DNA of 64,000 bases from Eustoma russellianum (GCA_036186865.1 AP025055.1:6106576-6170575), one strand, 5' to 3'. Positions 1 through 12,110 are shown, numbered from the stretch's first letter. A program made the numbers and translations. Notes: generated by a model from the letters alone, not told the origin.

Positions 1-1890
1 AGTCCATATACTATAGTACTCCCTTGGTCTCAAGTTCATAGTCCAATATACTATTCCTGGGTGTTCCAAAATAGTGGCCAGTTACTATTCTGGTTTTACA
101 TTGTTTCTAAATTAGCATTGCAATTAATGAGAATACTGGAAGGAAAGAGAACTTGTTAGAATAGTCATAGGAGAGGGAATAAGGATAAAATTAAAAAAAC
201 AAGTAAACAAATGATGTTCCTTTAATAAGTTCAGTTTATGAAACTGGCCTGAAAAATTGGGACAGAGGGAGCATGTAATTTCACAAATAAAAACATCACC
301 GTGTAAAACCAAATAAACTCATAGAAGCTAGTAAAAAATAGTAAATGAAAATAGTCAAAAGTTTAACAAGCTAAAGCTGGAGCTTCCAGCGAGCTGACTT
401 CAACAAATAATGCTAGACAGGACTCACTCACATGTAAAACTTTTACCTGCAGGACTGAGCAATCCAGGAAGGCGCATAATTTATTATCGAAACATCCACG
501 TATCACATGCTATCAAATCCATAATATCATCTCAATTATAGTCGCAAACCCAATCATGCATAATTAAAATAAAGTTGTCGTGCCCGATTACAATGAAAGT
601 TATACAGTTTTAGCATATAACCAGAGTATTCTTTATTCCAAGATAACCAAAACTCCAATGTTACTTACACTCATCCTGTAGATGACGTAAGCTTGCAACC
701 ACAACGACAACTAAATGCCAAAACTCAAGATCGTTAATTGAAACTTGAAAACCTACGTTCACGTAGGACCATGTTAGATGACAATTTGAAGCGACACCTG
801 TTGTTTTTAGGCAGGCTACATCAGCAAAATAATCTGTATGTCACTGGTGGTAGGAACGAAAACAATTTGAGTTAAAACAATAAACTTATCAAGTACTTAC
901 ATAAAAGACTAGACTTGAACTCATTTGAACTGTATATTTTTCAGATAAGCTCGACCCAAAGGGAAAATAAACTTAAACTAGGCAATATTATTGTAGGAAG
1001 TCAACTGCAGAACAGTGACTTTAAGCGTAAGGTCAAATTTAGCAATAAAGCTTTTTCACTATCATACGGAAGGAGATACTAAGATACATGTTTTCCTGAT
1101 CAAACACAAGCCGACCACTCTGGAAGAATTTTCTAAGACAAGCAGCTCCATTACCCCTAACTTGTGATTATCATATTCTCGAATAAACATACAAAAATTT
1201 CTTTTGATAATACCAAATTGATGCTTGCAGATATGCTATTGAAGATTTTGACGGATATAAGGCCACAATCAGGCTCCTCATTGTTTGCAATAGCTCTACA
1301 CTAAGACCTAAATTTTTATCGCCTCTCCACATAAATGTTTTATAAATTTAAACGAGTAAAACAAAACCTTGCAAATTAATAAGACCTAGTATGGAATATG
1401 TATAATGCCAAACATCCAAAAAAGTTTAACAATGTGAGAGACACTTTACTACTATATATGCATTATCATCTGTAGCACCTTCAAAGACAATAAAACTCTG
1501 ATCAACAAACTTCATTCATATAGATATCACTGTCCTCTCCCCACCACCACCACCCCCCCACCCCAAATCAAAGATGCATAGTACGAAACTGAGTTATTAA
1601 GTTATTAGCATGTGATGCTCAATCATGAACACAGTATACTGCTCAAGCAATTCCATACTCCAAACCAAATGAAAGCCTCATAAACAAGATTCAGATCCCT
1701 TTCAAAAACAAGTACCTGACCCTATAGTTTTTCTCACAATGTTGCTAGATGTTCCATTTCATATTCTTCTTTTTTTTTTCCTTGAAGAATTTCATATTCT
1801 TATTGTATACTGGAAGAAGATAAAAATAAAATTTGCGAAAAGAAGAGTTGTTATGAACTGAGAAAAATGCATTGGCAACGGGATGAACAC
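1..1890. other. AT-rich non-coding stretch
   Basis: I see no convincing gene here. The open frames are short and show no recognisable domain. The only compositional feature is a CCACC/CCCC-rich patch near 1,540-1,565. The stretch could be intron or downstream sequence of the minus-strand LUL-type gene whose first coding exon lies at 5,784-6,289, but I could not identify further exons of that gene here. Confidence 0.4.
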
Positions 1891-2653
1891 GTCATTCTGA
1901 CATGACCCATGGCATCCTCCTGTCACCCTGAACTCATAAGGAAAATCAATCTTCCCCTAAATGCTAAGGTCTCTGCGGTTTTGAATGGTTCATGTTGGAA
2001 TATACCATATGGTAGAGGCTGGGATAGCCAAGTTCTCGCTTTTAGTCAAAAATGCAGGGATATTGTCCTAAAAAATGGTGAGGATATCTGGAAATGGAAA
2101 CCAGATAAAGCCTTCTCTATCAAAAGTGCTACCAAAGCCCTTGGAAATGATGTCCCTACCCCGAGTTGGGTTAAAACAGTTTGGTACATTCATCATGTTC
2201 CACAGTTTGCAGAGGATGAATACACATGATAAACTTTTAAATCAGGGCATCATTTCCTCAAACCTGTGTCCCTTTTGTGAGAAAGGGTTTGAAGACCATG
2301 ACCACCTTTTCTTCCGATGCCCATACTCTGAAAAGGTCTGGTCCACCATCCTTTTGAAATGCATGTGTACCCCACCAAACATGAACTGGGGCACCACACT
2401 CACGTGGATTGGAAATAACCAACACTGGAAGACCAAACTACAAAAACACCTTGTCACCTTCTGTTTCTCTGTGACAACATATTCCCCGTGGCTCGAAAGG
2501 AATAGGAGACTTTTTCAAAAAATCAAAAGGAATGAAAGCACTGTGGTATCTGAGATTCAGGAAAATGTCAAATGTGCTACTTGTTCTTGGAAAGGTTACA
2601 AAAGATCAAGATCCAATTGGGAACTGGTATTCGAAATGGATATTCCCCCATAA
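1891..2653 (+). pseudogene. LINE ORF2 C-terminus with zf-RVT zinc-binding domain, frameshifted
   Basis: This is the 3' end of a plant L1-type non-LTR retrotransposon. The first frame (from 1,909) has the linker that precedes the reverse-transcriptase zinc-binding domain, with motifs such as GEDIWKWKPDKAFSIKSA and SWVKTVWYIHHVPQFA. After about 2,205-2,220 the coding sense moves to the next frame, which carries the Cys/His cluster (NLCPFCEKGFEDHDHLFFRC) and ends at a stop at 2,651-2,653. The reverse transcriptase core and endonuclease are absent, as expected for a 5'-truncated LINE insertion. The frameshift, probably with a small deletion inside the domain, makes it non-functional. It lies just upstream of an exon on the same strand, so it may sit inside that gene's intron. 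Confidence 0.8.
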
Positions 2654-2826
2654 TATTCTGGTCTGATGTGCCTCTGATATGCATATGTGCGATTATGTGT
2701 TTGGGTTTATCATGCTGCTATTTGAGCACTCCTTGCATTTACCAGGTGATATTTCCCCAAACTATATCTTTTTGTTATTTCTTATATTTGGTGGATATCT
2801 GCTGTCTCTACAATAATATGATGCAG

Positions 2827-3167
2827 GGTTTGCGGTTGACTACATTGATGCATACTATGATCGGAAAGATGTTCCACCATCGGAAGTATTGGTCGTCACA
2901 GGTGTTTGGGCACATCCCCCTTTTTTCCGCTCTCCAGGTGTACCTTTCCATTTATTTGTTTGTTTGGAAATGTCTTTCCTGTACCACATTTTAACTTTTT
3001 CCCTCACGTTGTAGGAATTGTCAGGGGTTGAGTTGCAATCTCAACCCCCAGGAAAGCAAGGAGGCCATTGCAAGACACAAGCAAAATTTGGGAAGATCTC
3101 GCGAGCGTGTGGTCACCCATCCCAGTCTGACGAGCGGGTGTTGCAATTTGAGAATTTGTTGGACTAG
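2827..3167 (+). CDS. last two exons of an unrecognised plant gene
   Basis: I infer two spliced exons. The first (2,827-2,937) follows an intron-like acceptor ending in CAG and encodes a dense, non-repetitive peptide containing AVDYIDAYYDRKDVPPSEV and TGVWAHPPFFRSP. It ends at CAG followed by GTG. The second (3,025-3,167) follows a TCAG acceptor, keeps the frame, and encodes VELQSQPPGKQGGHCKTQ and a Ser/Gln/His-rich tail ending in QFENLLD and TAG. The intron is about 87 bp, a normal plant size. Codon use and composition look like a host gene rather than a transposon. An alternative acceptor ten bases upstream would meet an early stop, which is why 3,024/3,025 was chosen. I do not recognise the family. 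Upstream exons were not found and may lie beyond the LINE. A pseudogene fragment remains possible. Confidence 0.5.
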
Positions 3168-3445
3168 CTGTCTACCGCTGCTGAAATAGTAAATTAGCAA
3201 GACTTGATTTTGATCTGATGTCAACCTTTGTTGGACGAGTTATCATTATAGCTTGGTTGCATTAGGTATAAGCTTAGCAAGTTTTGTAATTTTGTCATGT
3301 GGTTACCTTGTACCACTTTTTGATAAAGGTTGGCACCAGTCTAGTGTGCATATTGTAAGCCACCTTTAACTTTTTTGTATGGGATTACCTTTGGTACCCA
3401 GATAAAGGTACATTTTCTAAATATGCCATCTCGGCCTATATATAA

Positions 3446-3628
3446 AATTTAAATTACAAAAAAAAAAGAACTATGAGAAAAATAGAGAATAGCCTAGTCT
3501 TTAGTAATAAAAACCTGGTACCGATAACCAACCAATTTAAATTACAAAAAAAAAAAGAAAGAACTATGAGAAAAATAGAGAATAGCCTAGTCTTTAGTAA
3601 TAAAAACCTGGTACCGATAACCAACCAA
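3446..3628. repeat. tandem duplication, about 90-bp unit
   Basis: Two nearly identical copies lie head to tail. Each starts at AATTTAAATTAC, continues through an A-run, CTATGAGAAAAATAGAG and GTAATAAAAACCTGGTACC, and ends in ACCAACC. The copies differ mainly in the length of the A-run (unit 88-93 bp). The short open frames on both strands here are by-products of the duplication. Confidence 0.9.
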
Positions 3629-4254
3629 CTGCCTCTAAAAGGCACTGTCAAATCCATGAGCGATTAAAATAATGTACGGAGCAATAAAATGTGCCATGGG
3701 AAGGTATTTAAGGAAACATAAAGCCCTACATACCCCCCACCCCCCACCCCAACCCCCAACACAAGAAAAGAAAAATTGAAAACAGAAACTACACAATAAA
3801 AGAATAATGTCAGATGAAAGGCAAAGAAAATTACTAATTAATCCAGAAAGCATTATACTTAAAAGGAAAACAGCAACAATAATAAATGGAGAAACAAACA
3901 GGATACAACAATGGAACAAAGTTGATGAGGAAGTGAACTTAACGCTCTTTCATTGTCAAAACCAAGACAAAATTTTCATGGCTAAATATGACTTTCTGCA
4001 ACAAGCAAGAATTGTAAGAAAAAAAAACAGATTTTGTTTCAGGTAACAATCATAAAGATTAAAGACTGTTTTGACAAGAAGATGAAAACTTAGTATCAGG
4101 AAGGATAAATACAAACCAGTATAATATCACGCACAGCAACAGGACAGTTAATATATCACCTCCTTCTACACCCACATTCCCTCTACATTAACCTATGCAC
4201 ATACATATATACACGTACATATACCTACACAGATACCTACATACATTCACACAT

Positions 4255-4287
<33 letters not shown>

Positions 4288-5783
4288 TGTAATCTAATTA
4301 ACTATTTTCAGCCACTTGCATGATCCAGCAACTTGCTCTCTGATTTGCCCTCTCACAAATAGGAAAGCATTGTCAAACTTTATCCGTGTCATATCAATAT
4401 TAGTATATTAGTTTGCATTAGATATCCTAGAATGCCAACAGTATATTAGTTTACATCCGTTGCATGCTCCGGATTTTCATACAAGTGCACGCAAGCATCT
4501 GTCAATATCTCAACTCAGAAGGAGCCGGCGCCAGTACTAGGAAGGATGAAATCCTGATGGAAAACCTCATCACTTTGTAAGCGGGTAAAAAAGAGCAAGA
4601 GTTTGCTCCCCTCAATCAACCTGATCAGGCAACTGCTTGTCTAAGTTCAACGGATGATTTTATCAAAAATTCGTTTCTCAATGAGCACCTTTGACAGATT
4701 GCTATGGTAAATAATTAAATTAAAACTTTTACAAGACTCCAATACGAATAATACATACAATATTCTATATCTATCTATAAACAAGAATAAAAAATAAATA
4801 AAAGGAAAAGGAGATTGTTCATTCCTGGGAAGACGGAAGAAGTCGATAGAGCAAAAGCTTCTTAACTCTCTAAAATTAGAAAAGAGAAGAGCATAGTTGT
4901 TTCCAATCCATATGTTTTATAAAAGCATTTGTGTATGCTTGTGTCAAGGTTGGGATTGAGAAATTTGCATTAGTCATAACTTAAGGTTTTCAGAATCAAT
5001 AGTACAGAAAGATAGGGGAACTCACAAAGGTGTTACTCATAATATTCAAGCAAGATGACTAATGCATCAGGTCTTTCATTGATATCTGAATATATAAAAA
5101 TGGACATATAGGAAATGGACATATTCATAATAAAGTAAAGGTGGTGTTTATTGGCCAAAGGAATTAGAGAGTTGATGTTAATGGCAACCTTTAGATGTAC
5201 CTGTGAAGTGATATGAGGTCTAAATAGGAGAGCCTATTTTAATATGGGAAGGGAATACTGAAGGGACATCAGGATATATCAGTAACATAAATATTATGTT
5301 TTTGGGTATTGGGGACGAAACATTGGTAGTGCAACGGAGACGAATGATCCAAGATGCTGAAAGCAGAATGAAAGTTAAGATTGCTATTGTTGTTGTTGTT
5401 GTATATGCACATGCATGTTCATGGATAAAAAAGCGCTTTGAAGTAGTAGACCCTCCCTAAGAATGGGTAAAGAACCACAACTTCCCATGGCTTTTACTTA
5501 CACCCAGTGCAAGAAACCATCTAAAAAATGGAAGCATTCTCCGGGCTATGGATGAACACAGAATGTTCAATGTTCTCCATCAAATTAAACTACTTCCTCC
5601 TCATGTTGTCCACACGAATCGCAAAAATATGTAACTTTAGCATAACAGAGGAAATGCAAAATCTAAATCAAATTCTGTTCTACAGTTGATTCAGAAAGTA
5701 CCCTACTTCATAAGTTCTAAATCAATCTGGTAGCCAATTAGAGTGCGCAAATAAAATTAAAACGTACACAACATGAATAATAC
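3629..5783. other. non-coding stretch with microsatellites
   Basis: No gene is supported. The stretch holds a C-rich patch (about 3,730-3,760), an ACATAC/ATATAC-rich run (about 4,195-4,258), a (GA)n microsatellite and a (TTG)n run near 5,390-5,402. Part of it should be intron of the minus-strand LUL-type gene, whose first coding exon ends at 5,784. I could not place its second exon. Confidence 0.5.
4260..4287. repeat. (GA)14 microsatellite
   Basis: Uninterrupted GA dinucleotide run directly after an ACATAC-rich stretch. It is likely to vary in length between individuals. Confidence 0.95.
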
Positions 5784-6289
5784 CTTCCATCAACCAAGGC
5801 ATCGAAAGTGAAGGAAACCAAATGGCAATCCCTATTATCCTCGTCAACTTCAAGCCTTATCGTATCTTTGTGAACATTGACGTCATTCTTGATCTTCTTA
5901 GCACTTTGGTGATCGACATACGGCGCCGGGGCCAGTAGTGGCATCGGAGGCGGAGGAGGAGGCAGAATCATCCCCGGTGGCCGGAACCAAACATTACCAT
6001 GCCCTGCGAAATAGGGATTTTGATAACTCATATGGTTTACTGGGGGTGGAGGTTGTCTCGAATAATGATAGTTGTAGTTATAGTACTGTTGAGGAGTGTA
6101 AGATGCAGGTGGAGGAGGTGGTGATGGAGAGGCGCCGGTAGGTGTCGGCGCATAGGTTTGAGATACTGGCAGTGGAGGCGGATTCGGATATGGAGTGGGT
6201 GGTTGAGGAGGGTGGTGGTGGTGAGGATAGTGATGGTGGTGGATTGGTTGAGTTTGTTCCGAATGTCTTTTGCTCAGAATTTGGCCCAT
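5784..6289 (-). CDS. LOG2-like (LUL-type) RING E3 ubiquitin ligase, first coding exon
   Basis: This is the N-terminal exon of a LUL/LOG2-type plant ubiquitin ligase, a family whose C-terminal RING finger recruits an E2. The chosen start gives MGQILSKRH, with Gly2 and Ser6 as in an N-myristoylation signal, the usual membrane anchor of this family. An upstream in-frame ATG at 6,457 would bury that signal and is less likely. Residues about 10-130 are low-complexity, rich in His, Pro and Tyr (a His/Pro tract, then Pro runs). Residues about 135-169 (DHQSAKKIKNDVNVHKDT, then LVSFTFDALVDGR) match the start of the conserved domain that precedes the RING in this family. The exon ends in phase 2 at AAG with a GTATT donor (5,783-5,782). 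The remaining exons with the RING were not found in the 5.8 kb downstream and may be out of the window. The two plus-strand open frames opposite (5,938-6,333) are shadows. Confidence 0.82.
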
Positions 6290-6634
6290 TTCTGATGCCG
6301 GCGACGGAGAGCGGTGGACGGCTGCAGACGTGAGACGATAGAGAAATGCGTTGAAGAAAGCCGAAGGTTGAAAAACGGAAAGCGAAACGAAAAGAAGCAG
6401 CTTATAATCGGAAATTAAAATAACGGAGCCCACGCGGTAAGCTTTTTGGTGGGTCAACGAGACGGCGTGTTTTTTGCTTTTCCTTTCATAAAAGAAAAAA
6501 AAAACGCTTCATAGTTTAATTAGTATTCAACTTGATAAAATTACAATTAAAAGGTTACAAGTTCGAAGCGAGACACGCGTAACATAGGTATAATATGATT
6601 ACCTTGACTAGTAATGGTTTACGTCATTTTATCT
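6290..6634 (-). promoter_or_regulatory. 5' UTR and promoter-side region of the LUL-type gene
   Basis: This lies directly upstream of the minus-strand start codon. The first 170 bp stay open in the same frame and probably form the 5' UTR. No clear TATA box or other element can be assigned by eye. Confidence 0.35.
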
Positions 6635-6858
6635 GACCTAATTAAGTTAAAGAATTATTGGCCCAATGTTTCAAGTGAGATATACTTAGAATGAATGCAA
6701 TACTGTTATATGAGCTAATAATAATTTAAACCATTATATCTGGCTTGACCTAATTAAGTTAAAGAATTATTGGCCCAATGTTTCAAGTGAGATATACTTA
6801 GAATGAATGCAATACTGTTATATGAGTTAATAATAATTTAAACCATTATATCTGGCTC
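6635..6858. repeat. tandem duplication, 112-bp unit
   Basis: Two almost identical copies begin at GACCTAATTAAGTTAAAG and end at ATTATATCTGGCT, offset by 112 bp. They differ at very few positions (for example GAGCTAATAA against GAGTTAATAA). A decayed third start (CTAATTGGGTTAAAGAATC) follows at about 6,857. Confidence 0.92.
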
Positions 6859-7458
6859 TAATTGGGTTAAAGAATCGCTGGTCTTGTTTACAATGAATAC
6901 GTTATATGAGTTTTTAGTCATGTCTTACTAATTTAGAAGACTGTTGAGTTTCTGATTTGCATTATTTATGCAACTTCAAGAGACCAGAACCCCGGAGACC
7001 CGATGCCATGAAATTGACCTTTTACCACTAAAAACAAAAGAAAAAGGAACAAAACTGCAGGGTAAGGATAAAATTGAAAAATTTAGGAAAATGGCAAAAC
7101 AAATAAAATCTCTCAATAGAAAATCCATTAAAATAGCATTGTCTTCATTAGTGCAGCAGTTACATGGCAAGAGAGCAAAGTACCCCACAAACATGCTGAA
7201 GAAGATGAGAGTCCAAGCTAAGCTAACAAGTGTGCCGGGGTTTTACACCATCGACGTACAAAGGTAAAAGATACAATGAAATAAGCACTTGTGATCAATT
7301 GAATGTATGCACCAGAAAAATCTTCAGGCTGTGAATTTAGACACGCAATAGTTAAGCTTGAACCAGCTGTCATGCGAAGCCCCGCATGGAGCCCAATATC
7401 TTCAAAAATCAAAGATCAACTATCAGTTATATGGATGCCACATAAACTATTTGCCAAG
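6859..7458. other. no assignable gene; one unrecognised 99-aa open frame
   Basis: A lysine-rich open frame lies on the plus strand at 6,968-7,267. It has no domain I recognise and lies between repeats, so I do not call it a gene. Confidence 0.3.
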
Positions 7459-7459
7459 G

Positions 7460-8277
7460 GAAGTTCCTGAGAATGACACCTAATGTGTGAAGTTCCTGAG
7501 AATGACACCTGATAAACCATAACCGGATCGTCAGTTAGTCAATAACAGTCAACGGTTTAATCCTAATAGCCCAGTATTGCAGTTCAGCGGGTTAGTACTT
7601 AAGAATGGCTGTCCGGCCTCAGCAGCACCTCAGTAGGACAATATGACACCCTTGTAACATCGAAGAATCTATTAAGGTTTGCACCTCGGCATTAACTTCA
7701 GTATATGCTCAAATGCTGCACTTCGGGCTACTTCATTTAGGCAATGCTTAGCCATTCACTTCGGCAAGGCTCAGCTATGTACCATTGCAGCTCGTGCACT
7801 TCAGCAGAAGACAGCTGTGTACCACAGCAAAATGAACCCAATACGATAATACTTCGTGGGACCCTCAAGCGGAGATACTTCTCTAATATATCGACTGCAG
7901 CTGTTTAGTCTTCCTGAACACGCCAAGGTCACAACAGCCGGTCTATGAGTTACATCAACTAGGCCGGCCTATTGATCACATCAGCAGACCTATTATGCCT
8001 TAGGCTCTCTGCCCTAAACAAAGCGTCTTCTCCAAGTGATCATCAGGGTTTCAAATTGGGAAAAAGGTCTATAAAGGTAAGGAGACCAAGACAAAGGAGC
8101 GGGACCAGACTTCACAACATATACATACACCCTGCTCCTCGGCAAATATTGTGAGAAATTCCTAACTCACCCTTTACATTATAATCTCAGTGAGATATGG
8201 CCCAAACTGACTTGAGCGTCGGAGGGTTTTTCCCGGGGCCAACCCCCCGGGACCTCTGACATGTGCTACTTTGTGCA
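7460..8277 (+). mobile_element. LTR-like remnant, possibly Tat/Ogre-type gypsy
   Basis: The right part has features seen at the 3' end of Tat-lineage LTRs: a TATA-like GTCTATAAAGG near 8,069, a CCCTGCTCCTCGG stretch, then ACTTGAGCGTCGGAGGG with a CCCGGGG/CCCCCGGG palindrome near 8,231-8,252, ending TTTGTGCA. It is followed within a few bases by TTGGCGCTATTCC, which resembles the primer-binding site of that lineage. The left border is uncertain; a 22-bp direct repeat (AAGTTCCTGAGAATGACACC) occurs at about 7,461 and 7,490. No coding domain follows, so this is a solo or fragmentary LTR. Confidence 0.42.
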
Positions 8278-8282
8278 GGATA

Positions 8283-8296
8283 TTTGGCGCTATTCC
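8283..8296 (+). promoter_or_regulatory. primer-binding-site-like motif next to LTR remnant
   Basis: TTTGGCGCTATTCC follows the presumed LTR end and resembles the TTGGCGCC-type sites used by Tat/Ogre elements. Weak on its own. Confidence 0.3.
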
Positions 8297-8438
8297 AGCT
8301 ACACATTTTCAATTCCAGCGGATAAATTCTTTATGTTAGTTGACGGAGCTGAATCGAGGTCATCTAGACCCTTGGTGAAGATCCGGCTTCATCAAAACCT
8401 AAGCTTCTGCCTCTATAGTTAGCTTCATGACTCATCTT

Positions 8439-9082
8439 GTAGCGTCTCGTTTCGAGCCTTAACATTTGAAATGGTTCGTCCGTCATATTCTGCTAAGAGA
8501 AATACAAAGCGTGTAAACGTCAGCAAAGTGAAGTAAACTGACATAGCGAAAATGTCATAAAATTAAAACCGTTGAAATAATCAGTCATACAAGTCTAGAA
8601 ACGTCTAAATCCAAAAGCATAAATAGCAAGCTTAATAAAGTATCTCTAAGTCCCAAAAATATCAAATATCAAATCTACAAAATAAATGTCTCAAAATAAA
8701 TTTCATAAATAATTTATCTCGCAAGTGTTAGGAAAATGAATACAAGACAAAGTACAATAAGCAAATTTGATGGCTTGAGGCATGTATAAACACTATCCGT
8801 AAGGAATATTTGCCCCCACTAGTTGCTGCAAAGTTATAGACAAATTTCCTCCTGTGAATCCTCAGCAATAAAGAAAGAAACCAAATGAACTTTCAAATTG
8901 AGAGTGTTTTTGTGTAAGAAGAAGAACTTTGAATGCTAGGATTAGCTTGAGATCAAGATGTCTTGAAATGTATTGCAATAGCCTTTTTATAGACTCTTGA
9001 ACTTCATTTCAGACGTTTCTAGCTGTTGCATGGTGATTGGATATGTCCTTTGGTGCATAAGTTGTAACTTTAGATGAAAAGT
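8439..9082 (-). mobile_element. LTR-like fragment, minus orientation
   Basis: It begins TGTAGCGTCTCGTTTCGAG, similar in layout to the TGTAGCGCCCCG terminus of the chromovirus LTRs at 46,991, which is the 3' end of a minus-strand LTR. A TATA-like CTATAAAAAGG lies on the minus strand near 8,982-8,994. The body is A-rich and otherwise unlike the chromovirus LTR. There is no matching coding region. Confidence 0.35.
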
Positions 9083-9440
9083 CACATCTGTCGAGCACAT
9101 CGATCGATCAATGTGACATCGACATCGATCGATGTCTCACAAAGAGCTCCAACTTTTCCATCTAATCCTCACAGTGTGCTCCAGGTTTTCAACCAAGCTA
9201 CTTCGACCGATCTATGTATCGATCGATCCAAGTGATCGATCTATGTTGGACGGTGAACTTCAACTTTGTACTCAGGGTACATCGATCGATCGAAGTAATC
9301 GATCTATGTGACATCGAACGATGTGATCTATCTATGTCCAACAGAATACTCAGCTTCATTTCCAGTCCACTTGGATCGATCCATATCACTTCTATCAATT
9401 ATATCAATCCATTAAAGTGTACATCGATCGATCTATGTGG
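9083..9440. repeat. degenerate ATCGATCGAT-rich array
   Basis: Dense, irregular repeats of ATCGATCGAT, GATCTATGT and ACATCGATCG. The Asp-Arg-Ser-rich open frames on both strands here are translations of the repeat and not genes. The same kind of array occurs inside the copia B LTRs. Confidence 0.85.
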
Positions 9441-12080
9441 TCCTGCGCCAAATTATTTTTGCTTTCTTAAGCTCCAATTCACTACTATTCTTCTTTCCAT
9501 TGCCTTTGTGAACTATTATAACAGCAAGTCCTCGAACTCATCGGTAACCGCACTCTGACTCATCCTCGACGAGCACGAGATCATACGACTGATTCTCTAC
9601 AAAACGTCAACAAATGTAGTATGAGCAACAAAACATCGCCTAGTATGTAGCATGTCTGTACCCACTATGGATCCTACACGGTGAAACATATGTGAATATA
9701 TAGTTAAACAATTTATGAAAATATCGAGTTTCCCATTCGCAAATAAATTAACTATAATGCCCTTTACAATCAAACAAGCACCAAAGTAGACAAAGTCAAA
9801 CGTACACAACATCAGCTGAAATAACCAATCAAATGTCAATCAAAGTCAAAATGATGCAAAGTTTCAAAACCCGATGGCATGCAAAGTTCGCAAGTCCAAA
9901 GTTAAAGTCAAAGTCCAAAATCAAAGCCCAAATCTAAATCTAAAGTCCAAATCCGATTCCAAATCGGTCCAAAGTTCCAAAACAAGTTCAATACAATGAC
10001 TATAACACTTTCGTTAGAGACTTATGTTGTAAGACCTACGAATTGATCACCCCAATAGTTAATAAACGGCCTCAGTCAATCTTGCAGCGAAAACTTGTTG
10101 GATCGGGTTTAAATAAGGGATCTTCTCTAGAAGAAGATGAAATTCTTGTTGATATTTTTCCTGCGACCTTTTTTTTGTTTAAGATTGTCTAACTCTCCTA
10201 GCGGATTGATGTTCTCTTGCATGATGTTGCCGGACTTTTTCGCCAGCGCTGCGATATCTCCGAACGTGCCTCCAGTGCTTGTCGTCTCTGCGTCATCATC
10301 TCCATGGAAGGTCTCAATCCCGTGCAACGCTCTATGGCATCACCCCCGACAACATACTGTGATATATTCGGTTTATCTTGCGTTAGACTTTAACATTCTT
10401 ACAGCACAACAATTGAAAACAATCAACAAAATCTTATTGAACAATAAGCGCTTTTGCAGTTGAGAGCTTTTGAGATGAATGGAGGATGAAGCTTGAATAC
10501 GATCAAAGTGTGTAATTGCCTCTTCAAAGCTTTTTGTATATATAGAGCTCTTCAATTTTGTTTTTCCACTCTTACAGATTTCTCTTGTTTTATTAACTGC
10601 TCTTCCACATTCAAAGTTTTCCAACAAAAAATAATCGTCATTGTAGTTGAAGATTTGCAACTTAGGCGCTTATAGAACATGTAATAGTACTCAATATACC
10701 ATTAGAATAAATGGACAATAAATTTGGGATAGATGGGAGAGAAATACAATATTCTATGTTTTGAAAATCATGTTGTAACGGCTATATTTCAGGACACCGA
10801 ACGCAAAACCGAACTTAGGTGACTTTCACTGAACTCGTCTCTGATTTTGGTCCTGAGTTCGATCTCCTCTCCTTGAACTCTCTGTTTTCTCATCGAACTC
10901 ATCACTGAACGTTCAATGATTTAAAATGGCAAATCCTCATTTTTCATTTGGTTCTCAGTTTGGTCAAACTTTGACTTTGAAGTTTTGACCAAATTTGAAT
11001 TTTCAATTTTCATGACTGAATGTTCGGAGACGCTATTTTTGAGTTCGGTGATGTGAGTTACCGAACGAAAATCTTGAGTTGATGATGCGTTTAGTCACCT
11101 GGACCGAAGGTTTCTGATGGTCCATTCAATGTTTGGTCAAACCACTTGATTTTGGAGTATTGTTTAGTGAGGCTCACTGAACGTTTGACCAAGACCATTT
11201 TTAGTTTAGATTTGACTACCCCGAAAATTTATCTTTTTGTTTTACAAATTGTTTGAAATCTTTCACATACTTAGTGCATGTAAACCATCAAAATACATTT
11301 ATAACCCACCAATATCTCCCTATTTGATATTTCAAATCAAGATTCTATTGGCCAACATTTAAACATTTTTTTTTTTTGAAAAATCCCCATACGAATATGT
11401 CAAAATGGTCTCTTAGCTTGCGAAATTCCTTTTGGGTTTATGCTACCCACAATACTCAATTTGAACTCAAGTAAGTCGCCACACAGCATGCATTTATGCC
11501 AAAATATGCTCTGTTCAAAATTTTTCCCTCAAACCAAACCAAACCAAAAGTTTGCATACTTGTTTCACAAACCAACACATCAAACATCAAACTTACATCA
11601 CACATCTTTCACATCTTTCTCCTTTTGTAACATCAAAAACAAGAAACATACGTGTTGTCCAATGAATAACCATAAATACACAATATAAGGCACATCATTA
11701 AGGAAGATAAGGCTATCAAATATGATCAAAGAGACATAAAGCAGAAATAGCAACCAGAATGGTAATAAACTCACATCATCAAATGAGTTGATGTTAAATT
11801 TTTTTTTACCTAAACTAGACATAAAACTCCCAAGTGATGGGGATGTGGGTTTCAAGGCATTTCATAAGAAGAAAAGGAGAGTATAGAGATAGTTGTATTG
11901 AGCTTGGACTTTAGCTTTTGATACTTCTGTCTTCTGCTCTTGAACTTCTTCTTTAATGTGCTAACATTCTTTTCCAGCGTATCAACTCAGTATCACTTCC
12001 TCCGTGGCTCTTCATTCGTATCCCTAATATGAAACTTGAGACTATCTATTTCATCCTTAGTATTGAACTCATCATCTGAT
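9441..12080. other. non-coding, repeat-derived stretch
   Basis: No gene can be supported. From 9,840 to 9,980 there are degenerate short repeats of the type CAAAGTC/CAAATC. A 66-codon minus-strand frame at 10,127-10,327 (containing GGTFGDIAALAKKSGN) looks protein-like but is not recognised. From 10,790 to 11,200 GAAC/CCGAAC motifs recur, as in some LTRs. It may contain LTR or leader sequence of the decayed copia at 12.1 kb. Confidence 0.4.
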
Positions 12081-12110
12081 TCTCCAGTTATGTGAGCCTA
12101 TGCCTTCGGT

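Noticed and set aside
2572..2994. 140-codon plus-strand frame with Cys and aromatic residues
   Set aside because: It overlaps the LINE end and the inferred exon in a different frame. The exon frame with splice borders explains the sequence better.
3454..3667. Paired repeat-containing frames on both strands
   Set aside because: Created by the 88-93 bp tandem duplication.
5938..6333. Two plus-strand open frames rich in Glu, Gly and Val
   Set aside because: They are antisense to the His/Pro/Tyr-rich first exon of the LUL-type gene. The composition is the complement of Pro/His codons and there is no independent support.
6968..7267. 99-codon lysine-rich frame
   Set aside because: No recognised domain, no splice context, no homologue I can name. 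Reported only as an unassigned frame.
9198..9398. Asp-Arg-Ser-rich open frames on both strands
   Set aside because: By-product of the ATCGATCGAT repeat array.
10127..10327. 66-codon minus-strand frame with GGTFGDIAALAKKSGN
   Set aside because: Composition is protein-like, but I recognise no family, and it is overlapped by a plus-strand frame of greater length. Not enough for a gene call.
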